Positions 8,848 to 19,982 of a DNA stretch of 64,000 nt are shown here, piece by piece. The stretch covers positions 3,782,001-3,846,000 of the forward strand of contig NZ_CP041692.1 of NCBI RefSeq assembly GCF_007362775.1, given 5' to 3'. Each line of letters starts with the position of its first letter. Positions within the stretch are counted from its first letter, which is position 1. A program made the position numbers and the translations under genes. Under the pieces are notes generated by a model, which did not search any database, had not been told where the DNA came from, and saw nothing but the letters and a program-made list of their open reading frames with translations. This DNA comes from Microlunatus elymi. Lineage in GTDB: Bacteria; Actinomycetota; Actinomycetes; Propionibacteriales; Propionibacteriaceae.

Positions 8848-9411
8848 TTAATTGAGCTCCGGATCTTCAGTCCAGGTTGAGAAGTAGGACAGTTCATCGG
8901 GCTGGCGGCGGAGCACCGTACGCCAGAGGTTGAGCGGGCGGGCGGAGAAGACGTCGCTGTAGGTGGCCGCGAGGACATGCCAGGTGCCTTCGGCGATCTC
9001 TTCCTCCAGTTGACCCGGCGACCAGCCGGCGTAGCCGGCGAAGATCCGCAGGTCGCGGTAGGCGCCGCGGACGATCTCGACCGGGGTGTCCAAGTGCAGC
9101 AGGCCCACCCGTTCGAACATCCTGCGCCAGCCGGGCGGTTCCTCCTTCGGATCGGCCACGCTGGCCAGGCAGATCGCGCCGTTGGGTGATACCGGTCCGC
9201 CGTGGAAGAGGTACTTCGGCTCGGACACCACCGGCAACCAGTCCGGCAGCACGGCGTCGAGTGGCGTCTGGGAGATCTCGTTCAAGATCACTCCGAGTGC
9301 CCCGTCGGCGTCGGAGTCCAAGATCAACACCACCGACTGGTTGAAGATACCGTCGGTGAGCAGCACACTCGCGACCAGCAGCGAGCCGGCCTTGGGCCCC
9401 GGCACGTTCAA
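8848..9411 (-). CDS. YqgE/AlgH (UPF0301) family protein
   Basis: This is a 187-residue cytoplasmic protein of the conserved but poorly understood UPF0301 family. Family hallmarks are visible: GSLLVASVLLTDGIFNQSVVLIL at the N-terminus, GALGVILNE, the FHGGPV motif, IFAGYAGWSPGQLEEEIAEGTWHV, and a C-terminal LWRTVLRRQ. Length is normal for the family. The exact function is unknown. It lies 39 nt downstream of the malic enzyme gene on the same strand and may be co-transcribed with it. Confidence 0.93.
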   Translation of the reverse strand: MNVPGPKAGSLLVASVLLTDGIFNQSVVLILDSDADGALGVILNEISQTPLDAVLPDWLPVVSEPKYLFHGGPVSPNGAICLASVADPKEEPPGWRRMFERVGLLHLDTPVEIVRGAYRDLRIFAGYAGWSPGQLEEEIAEGTWHVLAATYSDVFSARPLNLWRTVLRRQPDELSYFSTWTEDPELN

Positions 9412-9450
9412 AGGCGCAACTCCCTCATCTCGACGCGGTGCGTTCCGGCG

Positions 9451-10869
9451 CTACTCGACCTCGGTGTCCTTGGGCAGTTCGGCCGGTCCACCGGCGGCGG
9501 TCCGGACAGCGGCCGCCACCGCGGTGTGTACGTCGGAGTGGAAGACGCTCGGCGTGATGTAGGCGGCGTTCAGCTCGTCGTCGCTGACCACGCCGGCCAA
9601 CGCGTGCGCGGCCGCGACCAGCATCGGCGTGGTGACCTCGTTCGACTGGGCGTCCAGCAGGCCGCGGAAGACCCCCGGGAAGGCCAGCACATTGTTGATC
9701 TGGTTGGGAAAATCGGAGCGTCCGGTCGCCACCACGGCCGCGTACTGGCTGGCCTCGGCCGGGTCGACCTCCGGATCCGGATTGGCCAGCGCGAACACGA
9801 TCGCCTGATCAGCCATCCGGGACACGTCCTCGCCGGTCAGCACGTCCGGTGCCGAGACGCCGATGAAGACGTCGGCATCGACCACGGCTTCCTTCAGCGT
9901 GCCGGTCATCCCGATCTTGTTGGTGTGCTCGGCCACCCAGGCCAGCTCGCCCTCGATCCCCGGCCGGCCGGTGTGCACCACGCCGTCGATGTCGGAGACC
10001 ACGAGATTCTGCGCCCCCGCGGCCAGCAACAGATGGATGATCGCGGTGCCGGCCGCACCGGCTCCGGACATCACGATCCGTACGTCCTCGATCCGCTTGC
10101 CCACCACTCGCAGCGCGTTGATCAAGGCCGCCAGCACCACGATCGCGGTGCCGTGTTGATCATCGTGGAAGACCGGAATGTCGAGCTGTTCTCTCAACCT
10201 GGCTTCGATTTCGAAGCACCGGGGCGCCGAGATGTCCTCCAGATTGATGCCGGCGAATCCCGGCGCCACCGACCGCACCACGGTGATGATCTCTTCCACG
10301 TCCTGGGTGTCCAGGCACAGCGGCCAGGCGTCGATGTCGGCAAATCGCTTGAAGAGCGCGGCCTTGCCTTCCATCACCGGCAGCGCCGCGTACGGGCCGA
10401 CGTTGCCCAGGCCCAGCACCGCCGAGCCGTCGGTGATCACCGCAACGCTGTTGCGCTTGATCGTCAGCCGGCGGGCGTCCTCGGGGTTCTTCGCGATCGC
10501 CGACGACACCCGCGCGACACCGGGGGTGTAGATCATCGAAAGATCATCACGGTTACGGATCGGGCGCTTGGAGTTCATCGCGATCTTGCCGCCGATGTGT
10601 GCCAGGAACGTTCGATCACTGACCTTGCCGATCACCACGCCCGGCACCGTGCGCATCACCTCGACGAGCTCGTCGGCGTGATCGGTGTCCCGGGCCGCGC
10701 AGGTGACGTCGATGCGCAATCGCTCGTGGCCCGATGCCGTGACGTCGAGCGCGGTGACGCTGCCGCCGGCCTGTTCGACGGCGGTCGTCAGCCCGCTGAC
10801 CGAGGCGCCACCGGCAGGCATCTCGAGTCGTACGGTGATGGAGTAGGAAACCGACGGGAGTGCGCTCAC
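9451..10869 (-). CDS. NAD-dependent malic enzyme with N-terminal ACT domain
   Basis: The enzyme decarboxylates malate oxidatively to pyruvate, linking the TCA cycle with gluconeogenesis. The ~472-residue protein starts with an ACT-like regulatory domain (first ~85 residues). It then shows MIYTPGVARVSSAIAKNPEDA, the catalytic Lys region VMEGKAALFKRFADIDAWPL, the metal-binding INLEDISAPRCFEIE and HDDQHGTAIV, the nucleotide-binding MSGAGAAGTAI, and FALANPDPEV. The GTG at 10869 is preferred over the ATG at 10887 because a GGAAGA site precedes it. An ACT-malic-enzyme fusion suggests allosteric control by a small metabolite. Confidence 0.93.
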   Translation of the reverse strand: MSALPSVSYSITVRLEMPAGGASVSGLTTAVEQAGGSVTALDVTASGHERLRIDVTCAARDTDHADELVEVMRTVPGVVIGKVSDRTFLAHIGGKIAMNSKRPIRNRDDLSMIYTPGVARVSSAIAKNPEDARRLTIKRNSVAVITDGSAVLGLGNVGPYAALPVMEGKAALFKRFADIDAWPLCLDTQDVEEIITVVRSVAPGFAGINLEDISAPRCFEIEARLREQLDIPVFHDDQHGTAIVVLAALINALRVVGKRIEDVRIVMSGAGAAGTAIIHLLLAAGAQNLVVSDIDGVVHTGRPGIEGELAWVAEHTNKIGMTGTLKEAVVDADVFIGVSAPDVLTGEDVSRMADQAIVFALANPDPEVDPAEASQYAAVVATGRSDFPNQINNVLAFPGVFRGLLDAQSNEVTTPMLVAAAHALAGVVSDDELNAAYITPSVFHSDVHTAVAAAVRTAAGGPAELPKDTEVE

Positions 10870-11077
10870 TCGGCGATCTTCCCACAATCGGTGCCCGATT
10901 TCGCCGAACGTTGTGTGCGTGCTGCGCGCCGATCCGATCGGTGTTCCGGTCCGGTGCTGCCGCCCGGTTCAGCGCCGGGACTGATCATGATCGGCTGTCG
11001 CAGCTGCATGCCCCGACGACGTTGTGGGGCTATGGTGACTCCAGTTTTCGACGCCGGAGAGGAAGGGTGCTGGCGCC

Positions 11078-12085
11078 ATGGCACGGGTGACCATCGATGA
11101 TCTTGCAGCCCGACTCGGGCTCTCCCGCGCGTCTGTGTCGTACGCTCTCAACGGCCGGCCCGGTGTCGGCGAGCAGACCCGGTCGCGGGTGCTGGCGTTG
11201 GCGATGGAGCTCGGTTGGCAACCCAGTGTCAGCGCCCGTTCCTTGTCGCGGTCGCGTTCTGACGCGTACGGCCTGGTGATCAAGCGGCGGCCCGAGGAAC
11301 TGGGTTCGGAGCCGTACTACATGGCGTTGCTGTCCGGGATCGAGTCGGCGCTGTCCGAGGCCGGGGCGAGTCTGATGCTGCGCTTCGTCACCGATCGGGA
11401 GACCGAATCTGCCGTTTATCGCCAGTGGAGCGCGGAACGCCGGGTGGACGGCGTCATCCTGACCGATCTTCGCCAGCACGATCCGCGGCCGAGGCTGCTG
11501 GACGAGTTGTCGCTGCCCTACCTGGTCCACGGCGCACGATGGGAGAGCGAAGGCTGGCAGTTCGCGCAGTCCGACGATGCGGCCTTGCTGGTGGCGCATC
11601 TGGCCGGTCTCGGTCACACCCGGATCGCTCATGTCAGTGGTCCGGCAGAGCTGCAGCACGAGACCGAGCGACGTACGGCAGTGGCCGAAGTCGCCGCCCA
11701 GCAAGGGATTCGTACGATCACCGTGGAGGGCGATTACTCCGTCGACGGGGCCGAAACGGTCACCCGCGACCTGTTGCGGCGCCGCGGGCAGCCGACCGCG
11801 ATCATCTACTCCAATGATCTGATGGCGATCGGCGGGATGGTCGAACTGCGGGCCGCCGGCCGGGTCGACATCGCGATGGTGTCCTGGGACGAATCGCTGC
11901 TGTGCCAGACGGCGATCCCCGGAATCACTGCCCTGCAACGAGATCCGTACCATGCCGGCCGGAACACCGCGAGCCAACTCATCCGACGCGCGCACGCCGA
12001 AGCCGGCGCCGAGGTGCCCGACCTGACGCCGGTCCGCAGCCGCTTGATCATCCGAGATTCGAGCTGCCCGCCCTGCCGTCAGTGA
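11078..12085 (+). CDS. LacI-family transcriptional regulator
   Basis: This is a 335-residue sugar-type repressor. The N-terminal helix-turn-helix and hinge read VTIDDLAARLGLSRASVSYALNGRPGVGEQTRSRV. The periplasmic-binding-like core follows, with VDGVILTDLRQHDPRP, LGHTRIAHVSGP and AIIYSNDLMAIGGMVEL. A ribosome site (GAGAGGAAGG) lies 14-15 nt upstream of the ATG. It is divergent from the malic enzyme gene across ~190 nt. No sugar gene is adjacent, so the effector and targets cannot be told from context. Confidence 0.93.
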   Translation: MARVTIDDLAARLGLSRASVSYALNGRPGVGEQTRSRVLALAMELGWQPSVSARSLSRSRSDAYGLVIKRRPEELGSEPYYMALLSGIESALSEAGASLMLRFVTDRETESAVYRQWSAERRVDGVILTDLRQHDPRPRLLDELSLPYLVHGARWESEGWQFAQSDDAALLVAHLAGLGHTRIAHVSGPAELQHETERRTAVAEVAAQQGIRTITVEGDYSVDGAETVTRDLLRRRGQPTAIIYSNDLMAIGGMVELRAAGRVDIAMVSWDESLLCQTAIPGITALQRDPYHAGRNTASQLIRRAHAEAGAEVPDLTPVRSRLIIRDSSCPPCRQ

Positions 12086-12089
12086 CGGA

Positions 12090-13001
12090 TCAGTCGATCA
12101 CATACTCCACCGTGTCGGCGACCGGCCGATAGCCGATGCGTTGATAGATCTTGTTGGACACCGGGTTGGCCTGATCGGTGAACAAGCACACCCGAGCGCC
12201 CGCGTCGACGAAGTGCCGTGACACCAGCGCGACCGTAGCCGCTGCGAAGCCGCGACCACGATGCTCCTTCGGCGTGAACACCGGGCCGATCCGGGCGACT
12301 CCGAGACTCGGTGGTCCGCCTCCGGTCAGGTGCACGATCTCGCCGTCGTCCTCCCAGACCCAGAGCCGTCGGCCCCGGATCCGACGACGAGTGTCGTCGC
12401 GATCATGTTCCTGCTCCTGACCGACCGGACGACTCCCCTGCTCTGCTGCCTCGCGCTGGAAGATCGTCAGCCAGTGATTCACCAGCTCGAGATCATCGAC
12501 ACCCGCGGCCCGGAACCGTCCATGCGGCTGCGGAGGCAAGATCAACTCCGCCAGCTCGAAAAGTCGTGTGTGCGAAGCGATGCGGGTCGTTCGGGCGGCC
12601 AGCCGTGCCGTCTCCTCCGCAACGATCCGCGCCGCCGGCAGTGCGCCGTTGGCACCGCCGATCGACTCACCACGAGCATGCAGCGCACCGACGAGCTCGC
12701 ATGCTGCATCGTCGGGCATTTCCTGCACCCACAGCGGATACGGCGGATGCGGCGCGGTCCGCATCGCCACCCCGACGACCTCCCCGGCGACGCCGTCACC
12801 ATGATCAACAGCGGACTGCCGGCGGATGATCACGAACCAGTACGGCCGTCCCGTCTCGGGGAGTACGCCCTCGGCACGTTCTCTGACGGCCCGCTCCGCG
12901 TTGGTCATCAGTACGGTGTTCAGCACCGGCTCTCCGGCAAGATGATCACCCGCCTCGTCCAGGAAGCGGCTCGGATCGTCGGTGAACGTGAACGCGTACA
13001 T
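12090..13001 (-). CDS. GNAT-family N-acetyltransferase
   Basis: This is a ~303-residue cytoplasmic acetyltransferase. The acetyl-CoA-binding motif A is visible near the C-terminus (VARIGPVFTPKEHRGRGFAAATVALVSRHFVDAG). It is followed by CLFTDQANPVSNKIYQRIGYRPV, the usual final strand and helix of the fold. The first half is a degenerate GNAT-like domain. The substrate is unknown. The start is placed at the ATG at 13001; a longer frame runs to a TTG at 13037. The gene ends 4 nt from the convergent LacI gene. Confidence 0.85.
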   Translation of the reverse strand: MYAFTFTDDPSRFLDEAGDHLAGEPVLNTVLMTNAERAVRERAEGVLPETGRPYWFVIIRRQSAVDHGDGVAGEVVGVAMRTAPHPPYPLWVQEMPDDAACELVGALHARGESIGGANGALPAARIVAEETARLAARTTRIASHTRLFELAELILPPQPHGRFRAAGVDDLELVNHWLTIFQREAAEQGSRPVGQEQEHDRDDTRRRIRGRRLWVWEDDGEIVHLTGGGPPSLGVARIGPVFTPKEHRGRGFAAATVALVSRHFVDAGARVCLFTDQANPVSNKIYQRIGYRPVADTVEYVID

Positions 13002-13049
13002 GATCGGATTCTTCGCTCCGCGCACGACACCGGTCAATCGGATTCCGAT

Positions 13050-13847
13050 CTACTGAGCGGACCAGCCGCCGTCCGCCGGCAGGATCGCGCCGGTGATGTT
13101 GGCGGCGTCGTCGCTGAGCAGGAAGCTGATCGGCGCGGCCAACGCGGCCGGCACGGTGGGCGCCGGGATCTGCTGCATGAAGCCGCCGATCCGCTCGGCA
13201 CCCAACGCGGAGGCGAACTTGGCCTCGATGTTGGTGGCGACCGGACCGGGTGCCACCGCGTTCACTCGGACGCCGCTGGCCGCGTACATGTGAGCACTGT
13301 TCTGGGTGAGACCGACCACCGCGTGTTTGGAGGCGGTGTATGCGGCGCCGGCCGCCGACCCGCGCAGAGCCGCCTCGGATGCGACGTTGACGATGGAGCC
13401 CGACCGCCGGGCCAGCATGATCGGCAGCACGGCCCGCATCAGCCGCATGGTGCCGTCGAGGTTGACGCTCAGCACCCGCCGCCACACCTCGTCGGTGAGC
13501 TCGTGCACCGGCGTCATGTCGTCCATGATTCCGGCGACGTTGGCCAGCCCGTCGATCCGGTCACCGGCCGCCGCGACGATCCGTCGCACCGCTTCGGCGT
13601 CGGTGATGTCGGCCGGCAGGCTGACGACCTGCTCGCTCGGCAGCCCCCGGGAGGACTCGGCCAGCCGCGACTCGGAGACGTCGACAGCGATCACCCGGCC
13701 GCCCTCCCGGACGATCCGGGACGCGGTGGCGGCACCGATGCCGGAACCGGCCCCGGTGACGATCACCGTCCGGTCGGCGAAGCGTCCCGGCGAGATGCGT
13801 TCGGCGAACGGGGTGATCTGGGGCAGGTGGCTGCTCGAATCGGTCAT
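13050..13847 (-). CDS. SDR-family NAD(P)-dependent oxidoreductase
   Basis: A classical short-chain dehydrogenase of ~265 residues. It has the TGAGSGIGAA cofactor motif, NVAGIMDD, VNVASEAALRG containing the catalytic Ser, and the YTASKHAVVG active-site Tyr/Lys. A strong AAGGAG site precedes the ATG at 13847. The substrate is unknown. It is divergent from a TetR-family gene with a palindrome between them, so it is probably the regulator's main target. Confidence 0.92.
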   Translation of the reverse strand: MTDSSSHLPQITPFAERISPGRFADRTVIVTGAGSGIGAATASRIVREGGRVIAVDVSESRLAESSRGLPSEQVVSLPADITDAEAVRRIVAAAGDRIDGLANVAGIMDDMTPVHELTDEVWRRVLSVNLDGTMRLMRAVLPIMLARRSGSIVNVASEAALRGSAAGAAYTASKHAVVGLTQNSAHMYAASGVRVNAVAPGPVATNIEAKFASALGAERIGGFMQQIPAPTVPAALAAPISFLLSDDAANITGAILPADGGWSAQ

Positions 13848-13866
13848 GGCTGGGCTCCTTCGCATA

Positions 13867-13884
13867 CCGGACATAGTTGTCCGG
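13867..13884. promoter_or_regulatory. Candidate TetR operator
   Basis: A perfect palindrome, CCGGACA-TAGT-TGTCCGG, lies in the 53-nt gap between the divergent SDR and TetR genes. Position and symmetry suit binding of the adjacent TetR dimer. Confidence 0.6.
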
Positions 13885-13900
13885 TCGCTAGTCTAGCCGA

Positions 13901-14482
13901 GTGACTGCGCCCGAAGCATCGACGCCGGACCGCGCCCGCAACCTCGGCCCACGGGCAGCCGCCGCCAACCGGCGGGCACTGCTGGAGGCCGCCCGCCGCG
14001 TCTTCGGCAGCCAGGGTGCCGGGGCTCCGCTGTCGGCGGTGGCCAAGGAAGCGCGGGTCGGGCAGGGCAGCCTGTATCGCCACTTCCCCACCCGGCAGGA
14101 CCTGGTCTACGCGGTGTTCGCCGAGGGCGTGGACGAGTTGGAGGCGTACGCCGACGCTCCCGGCGCCGATCTTCGCGGCCTGCTGCGCGCGCTGTTGGAC
14201 CAGATGCTCGCCTCCACCGCGTTCCTGCAGATGCTCGATGACCGCCGCGAGGATCGGATGTACGAGTTGGGTCGCCGGGTCGGCCGTCGGATCGACCGGC
14301 TGTTGCCGGCTGCCCGACGCGACGGCCTGGTCGGCGAGCAACTGACCACCGACGACGTGATGTTCGTGATCGCCATGCTGGCCGGCGCCCTGACGATGTT
14401 GCCACCTACCGATCGCGAGCGCGCCGTCAATCGGCTGGCCGTCATGATGAACGCGCCCTGGCTGCCGACGCCATCGCGCTGA
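13901..14482 (+). CDS. TetR-family transcriptional regulator
   Basis: A 193-residue repressor. The N-terminal helix-turn-helix reads ALLEAARRVFGSQGAGAPLSAVAKEARVGQGSLYRHFPTRQDLVYAVFA. The C-terminal part is a helical ligand-binding domain. The GTG start has no Shine-Dalgarno sequence and a TAGTCT-like -10 lies about 7 nt upstream, so the mRNA may be leaderless. It is divergent from the SDR gene at 13847 and probably represses it and itself through the palindrome at 13867-13884. Confidence 0.92.
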   Translation: MTAPEASTPDRARNLGPRAAAANRRALLEAARRVFGSQGAGAPLSAVAKEARVGQGSLYRHFPTRQDLVYAVFAEGVDELEAYADAPGADLRGLLRALLDQMLASTAFLQMLDDRREDRMYELGRRVGRRIDRLLPAARRDGLVGEQLTTDDVMFVIAMLAGALTMLPPTDRERAVNRLAVMMNAPWLPTPSR

Positions 14483-14607
14483 TCTGACGTAGACCACAAC
14501 TCGACTTGGTCACGATTCGGTCGAAGGCCCGCAACGGCCGACTCCGGCGTCTACGCTGCTGCCACCAGCACAGCTGGCCTCATAAAGGGAATCGGGGGTG
14601 AGGCCGG

Positions 14608-15048
14608 ATGGACACAAGCCGGTCGGACGTAGGCCGGATGGACGCGCTGAATGGCGACAACGTCGTCGCCGGCGGGGCCGTGGGCACCGCCTTCGCGCAA
14701 TCGCTCGCGATCAAGGACGCCTCGGCTCTGCGTGCGCTGTTCGCCGACGAGGTCGACTTTCGCGCGATGACACCGCGCCGACATTGGAACGCGACCACGC
14801 CGAACGAGGTGATCGACGACATCGTGCTGGGTTGCTGGTTCGAACCGCAGGACAAGATCATCGAGCTGGTCGCGGTCGACACCGACAGCTTCGCCGACTG
14901 CGACCGATTGAGCTATCGGCTGCTGCTGAGCAATCCCGACGGCGACTACCTGGTCGAGCAGCAGGCCTACTTCACGGTCACCGACGGCGGCAAGATCAAC
15001 TGGATGCGGGTGATCTGTTCCGGCTTCCGGCCGATCACGACCCGGTAG
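14608..15048 (+). CDS. SnoaL/NTF2-like protein
   Basis: A 146-residue protein with the cone-shaped NTF2-like pattern. A long N-terminal helix (AFAQSLAIKDASALRALFADEVDFRAMTP) is followed by strands ending in INWMRVICSGFRPI. Such proteins bind or turn over small hydrophobic molecules, or are ketosteroid-isomerase relatives. No catalytic residues can be assigned. A GGGGTGAGG site lies just upstream of the ATG at 14608; ATG 14638 is an alternative start. It stands alone between TetR and convergent genes. Confidence 0.75.
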   Translation: MDTSRSDVGRMDALNGDNVVAGGAVGTAFAQSLAIKDASALRALFADEVDFRAMTPRRHWNATTPNEVIDDIVLGCWFEPQDKIIELVAVDTDSFADCDRLSYRLLLSNPDGDYLVEQQAYFTVTDGGKINWMRVICSGFRPITTR

Positions 15049-15103
15049 CCGAACGACGTACTGCCGGCGGCGACCCTCAGCCTGGCTCAGCCTGCATCCA
15101 GGC

Positions 15104-15541
15104 TCAGGCGAACACCAGCAGCGCGATCCCGGCGATCAGCAGCGCGAGGACCTTGATCAACTCCGTACCGACGTAGCCGAAATGCGCTCGCGAGCGGGGC
15201 GCGTCCTCGGCCACGGTGCCGGCCAGTACGGCGTCCGTCCGACGACTCAGCCGGGGCCGGACGATCAGCACCTGAACCAGCAGCGCGACGATCGCCACCG
15301 CCAGCAGCACCATGATCAACAACGACGCCGGATCGATGATCATCGCCACGATGATCGCGGCGGCCAGCACCAGTTCGATGATGTTCAGCACCCGGAAGAC
15401 CAGCCGGCCGATCCCCAGACCGATCTTCAGCGTGACGCCCGGCGCAGTGAATTTCAGCGGTGCTTCGATAAACGAGATCGCCAGCACCATGCCCAGCCAG
15501 CTGAAGGTCGTGGCCACGGCGATCGCGGTACCGACGCCCAT
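15104..15541 (-). CDS. Predicted four-helix integral membrane protein
   Basis: A ~145-residue protein with four hydrophobic segments: an N-terminal helix TAIAVATTFSWLGMVLAISF, two central helices separated by DPAS, and a C-terminal helix LIKVLALLIAGIALLVFA. The stretch PLKFTAPGVTLKIGLGIGRLVFRVLN looks conserved in actinobacterial hypothetical proteins, but I cannot name the family. Its ATG shares one base with the stop of the upstream regulator gene (TGATG). The two are therefore probably translated together and may be functionally paired. Confidence 0.8.
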   Translation of the reverse strand: MGVGTAIAVATTFSWLGMVLAISFIEAPLKFTAPGVTLKIGLGIGRLVFRVLNIIELVLAAAIIVAMIIDPASLLIMVLLAVAIVALLVQVLIVRPRLSRRTDAVLAGTVAEDAPRSRAHFGYVGTELIKVLALLIAGIALLVFA

Positions 15542-16239
15542 CAGGCGGCCTCCCCCGACGCCAGCTCGGCCCGGCACAGATCCGGCTCGGCGAACGGCAA
15601 CAGCCGTCCGACCGTCTGCGCGGCGCCCTGCTGCTCGAGCACCCCCTGCATCAGGCCGAGGTGAATCGCACAGACCACCCGGGCGTCCTCATGAGCCAAC
15701 TCCAGGAACGGGCAGTGCCGCAGCTCGATCCGCCGGTCAGGTCGACGGCCGGCGAGCGCCGGCTGGAAACCAAGATCATCCAGCGCCTGTACCAGCGTTG
15801 CCAGCGAGCGTCGATCGGACCGCCGGCCGACCCCCGTGCTGCTGTCCCCCGTAGCGCTGCCCGGGCCGTCGGCGACCAGACCGCGGCCGAACGCCCGTCC
15901 GGCCGCCAGCGCACGAGCGCGGGCATCGCGATGACCCGACAACTCCTTGATCAAGATCTCGGCCAGGATGCGGTAGTGCCGGGTGCCCTCGGGATCCATC
16001 CCCGCGACACTCCGGAATCCGATGGCCGGGCGACCGGGGCGCTGGGCCGGCATCGCCACCTGCTCGGCCCGACGTTGCTCGACCAGCGCCTTCAGATGGA
16101 AGCGAACCGTGTTGTGGTGGATGCCCAGTCGGTCGGCGATCTCGGTCACGCCGATCGGCTCGTCGGCCTGGTTGAGCACCGCGAGCACGTCGGCCCGCCG
16201 GCCGCCGGTGACGGCCCCACTGTCGGACTCCGGAAACAT
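15541..16239 (-). CDS. ArsR/SufR-like winged-helix regulator with C-terminal Cys cluster
   Basis: A 232-residue regulator. The N-terminal winged helix reads VLAVLNQADEPIGVTEIADRLGIHHNTVRFHLKALVEQRRAEQ. The C-terminal part carries HCPFLELA, then VCAIHLGLMQGVL, then DLCRAEL: three spaced cysteines (plus His) of the kind that hold a metal or Fe-S cluster in SufR-like proteins. A redox or NO signal is therefore plausible but not shown. It is divergent from the DUF2249-cupin gene over only 48 nt and overlaps the membrane protein gene downstream. Confidence 0.82.
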   Translation of the reverse strand: MFPESDSGAVTGGRRADVLAVLNQADEPIGVTEIADRLGIHHNTVRFHLKALVEQRRAEQVAMPAQRPGRPAIGFRSVAGMDPEGTRHYRILAEILIKELSGHRDARARALAAGRAFGRGLVADGPGSATGDSSTGVGRRSDRRSLATLVQALDDLGFQPALAGRRPDRRIELRHCPFLELAHEDARVVCAIHLGLMQGVLEQQGAAQTVGRLLPFAEPDLCRAELASGEAA

Positions 16240-16287
16240 GTCCTAGAGTTTACACAATCTCACATTGGAAAAACCCCGGGAGGGTCC

Positions 16288-16911
16288 GTGCCCGAAGCAG
16301 CTCAGACAGACCGAGAACTCGATGTACGCAAGGTTCGTAAGCCCGACCGGCATCCGATGATCTTCGCCCGCTTCCGCGAACTGGCCGTCGGCGAGGGATT
16401 CGTGTTGATCAACGATCATGATCCGCGACACCTGCGCGACGAGTTCGAGAACGAACTACCCGGCAGCTACGGCTGGGAGTATCTCAACCAGGTCAACGGC
16501 GACTGGCAGATCAAGATCAGCAGGCTCACCGAGACGCCGCTCCCCCGGGTGCTGGCGAACACCGCGTCGCTGGCGGACGCGCAACCGGACGCAGCCGGCG
16601 TGATCTGGAAACTCCCGATCAACGAGCGCGATCTCGACTCGAACGTGATCGGGCTGGCGCCCGGCGGCAGGATCGACCCGCACGCCGGCCCGGAACTCGA
16701 CGTGCTCATCCACGTACTGGCCGGCAGCGGCACCCTGACCACCGAGTCCGGCACCCTCGACCTCACCGCCGGCGACCTGCTCTGGCTGCCGCGGCGCTCG
16801 CGGCGCAGCTTCGCCGCCGGCGACGACGGCCTGCGCTATCTGACCGTGCATCAGCGCCGAGCGTCGCTGCAACTCGACCTGACCGCCCTGCAGAGAACGA
16901 CGAACGGGTGA
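16288..16911 (+). CDS. DUF2249 (TusA-like) plus cupin domain protein
   Basis: A ~207-residue two-domain protein. Residues ~15-80 match DUF2249 (MIFARFRELAVGEGFVLINDHDPRHLRDEFE...YGWEYL), a TusA-like fold often found near NO- and haem-related genes. The C-terminal half is a cupin (GGRIDPHAGPELDVLIHVLAGSG...LTAGDLLWLPRRSRRSFAA), which probably binds metal. The GTG start has GGGAGGG just upstream. It is divergent from the Cys-rich regulator, which probably controls it. The exact role is unknown. Confidence 0.82.
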   Translation: MPEAAQTDRELDVRKVRKPDRHPMIFARFRELAVGEGFVLINDHDPRHLRDEFENELPGSYGWEYLNQVNGDWQIKISRLTETPLPRVLANTASLADAQPDAAGVIWKLPINERDLDSNVIGLAPGGRIDPHAGPELDVLIHVLAGSGTLTTESGTLDLTAGDLLWLPRRSRRSFAAGDDGLRYLTVHQRRASLQLDLTALQRTTNG

Positions 16912-16944
16912 GATTCGCACCAATGTTGGTACGAATCCCACCCG
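16905..16944. terminator. Bidirectional terminator between the cupin gene and katG
   Basis: A long hairpin, CGGGTGAGATTCG paired with CGAATCCCACCCG (one mismatch) and extended by ACCA/TGGT around a short loop. It overlaps the last codons of the plus-strand gene and lies 13 nt beyond the minus-strand katG stop, so it can end both transcripts. Confidence 0.75.
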
Positions 16945-16956
16945 CTCGTACGGTGA

Positions 16957-19329
<2,373 letters not shown>

Positions 19330-19449
19330 TCACGGCACTAGCCTGTCCCCTTTTCTGGAATTGTTCAAGAGACGGGCCCGAGTCGATCGAAGGTTCGAAT
19401 CAGCCGTCGGTGAAATTCGGACACAACGAGGGATATCCGAGCACGACAA

Positions 19450-19480
19450 AGCCCGGACCCTCACGATGAGGATCCGGGCT
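19450..19480 (-). terminator. Intrinsic terminator of ssrA
   Basis: On the minus strand AGCCCGGATCCTC pairs with GAGGGTCCGGGCT and is followed by TTTGT, directly after the tmRNA 3' end. The remaining 19213-19449 interval up to katG shows no gene. Confidence 0.8.
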
Positions 19481-19487
19481 GTGTCGC

Positions 19488-19856
19488 GGTGGAGGTGGCG
19501 GGAATCGAACCCGCGTCCTCGAGCAGCGAACCAGGTCTTCTCCGGGCGCAGCTGATGGTGGCGTTCTCATCGACCCCTGCGCTCGCATCAGCACGTTGCA
19601 GACAGGCCCAGTCTCAGTTGATGTCCCCGCTGAGTCCCGAGACCACTCTCAGCAGGTCAGCCTTCTTGATGAGGCCAGGTTCCGGGTCGAAGGCAGTCCC
19701 GGTCTGACCCTTCGATTACTGCTCAGGCAGCAAGAGCGAAGTCAGTGCGCTTAGAGTTGGCACTTATTGGTTTCCAAGGGTCGTTTACGAGTTGACCTTG
19801 GATCCTCGGCCCGCTTCTCCTGGGACTACCGTCCCGAGTCGAAACCGATCACCCCC
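19488..19856 (-). ncRNA. ssrA: tmRNA (transfer-messenger RNA)
   Basis: tmRNA rescues stalled ribosomes with SmpB and tags the unfinished protein for degradation. The 5' end GGGGGTG (from 19856) pairs with CACCTCC (19497-19491) to form the acceptor stem. The T-arm reads GGGTTCGATTCCCGCC, and the 5' part has GGTTTCGACTCGGGA. The CCA end is not fully encoded. Between them is a 12-codon tag frame (19762-19724) encoding ANSKRTDFALAA and a TGA stop. Length is ~369 nt. smpB lies 3.5 kb away on the same strand. Confidence 0.95.
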
Positions 19857-19982
19857 TGTTGAGTTGTGCACTCGGCCGGCGAGCCGTACGAGCAGCGGCC
19901 GACCAGCACGCCGGACGACCAGTCACGCAGTCTAGCCGTTGATTCAACCGATCGGCATCCGGATTGATTCCGGCACACGAAA

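Noticed and set aside
9202-11100. Long plus-strand frame opposite the malic enzyme gene
   Set aside because: It is an antisense shadow with no domain pattern. The minus-strand frame carries all malic enzyme motifs.
13848-13900. Riboswitch between the SDR and TetR genes
   Set aside because: The gap is only 53 nt and is fully explained by a palindromic operator and short promoters.
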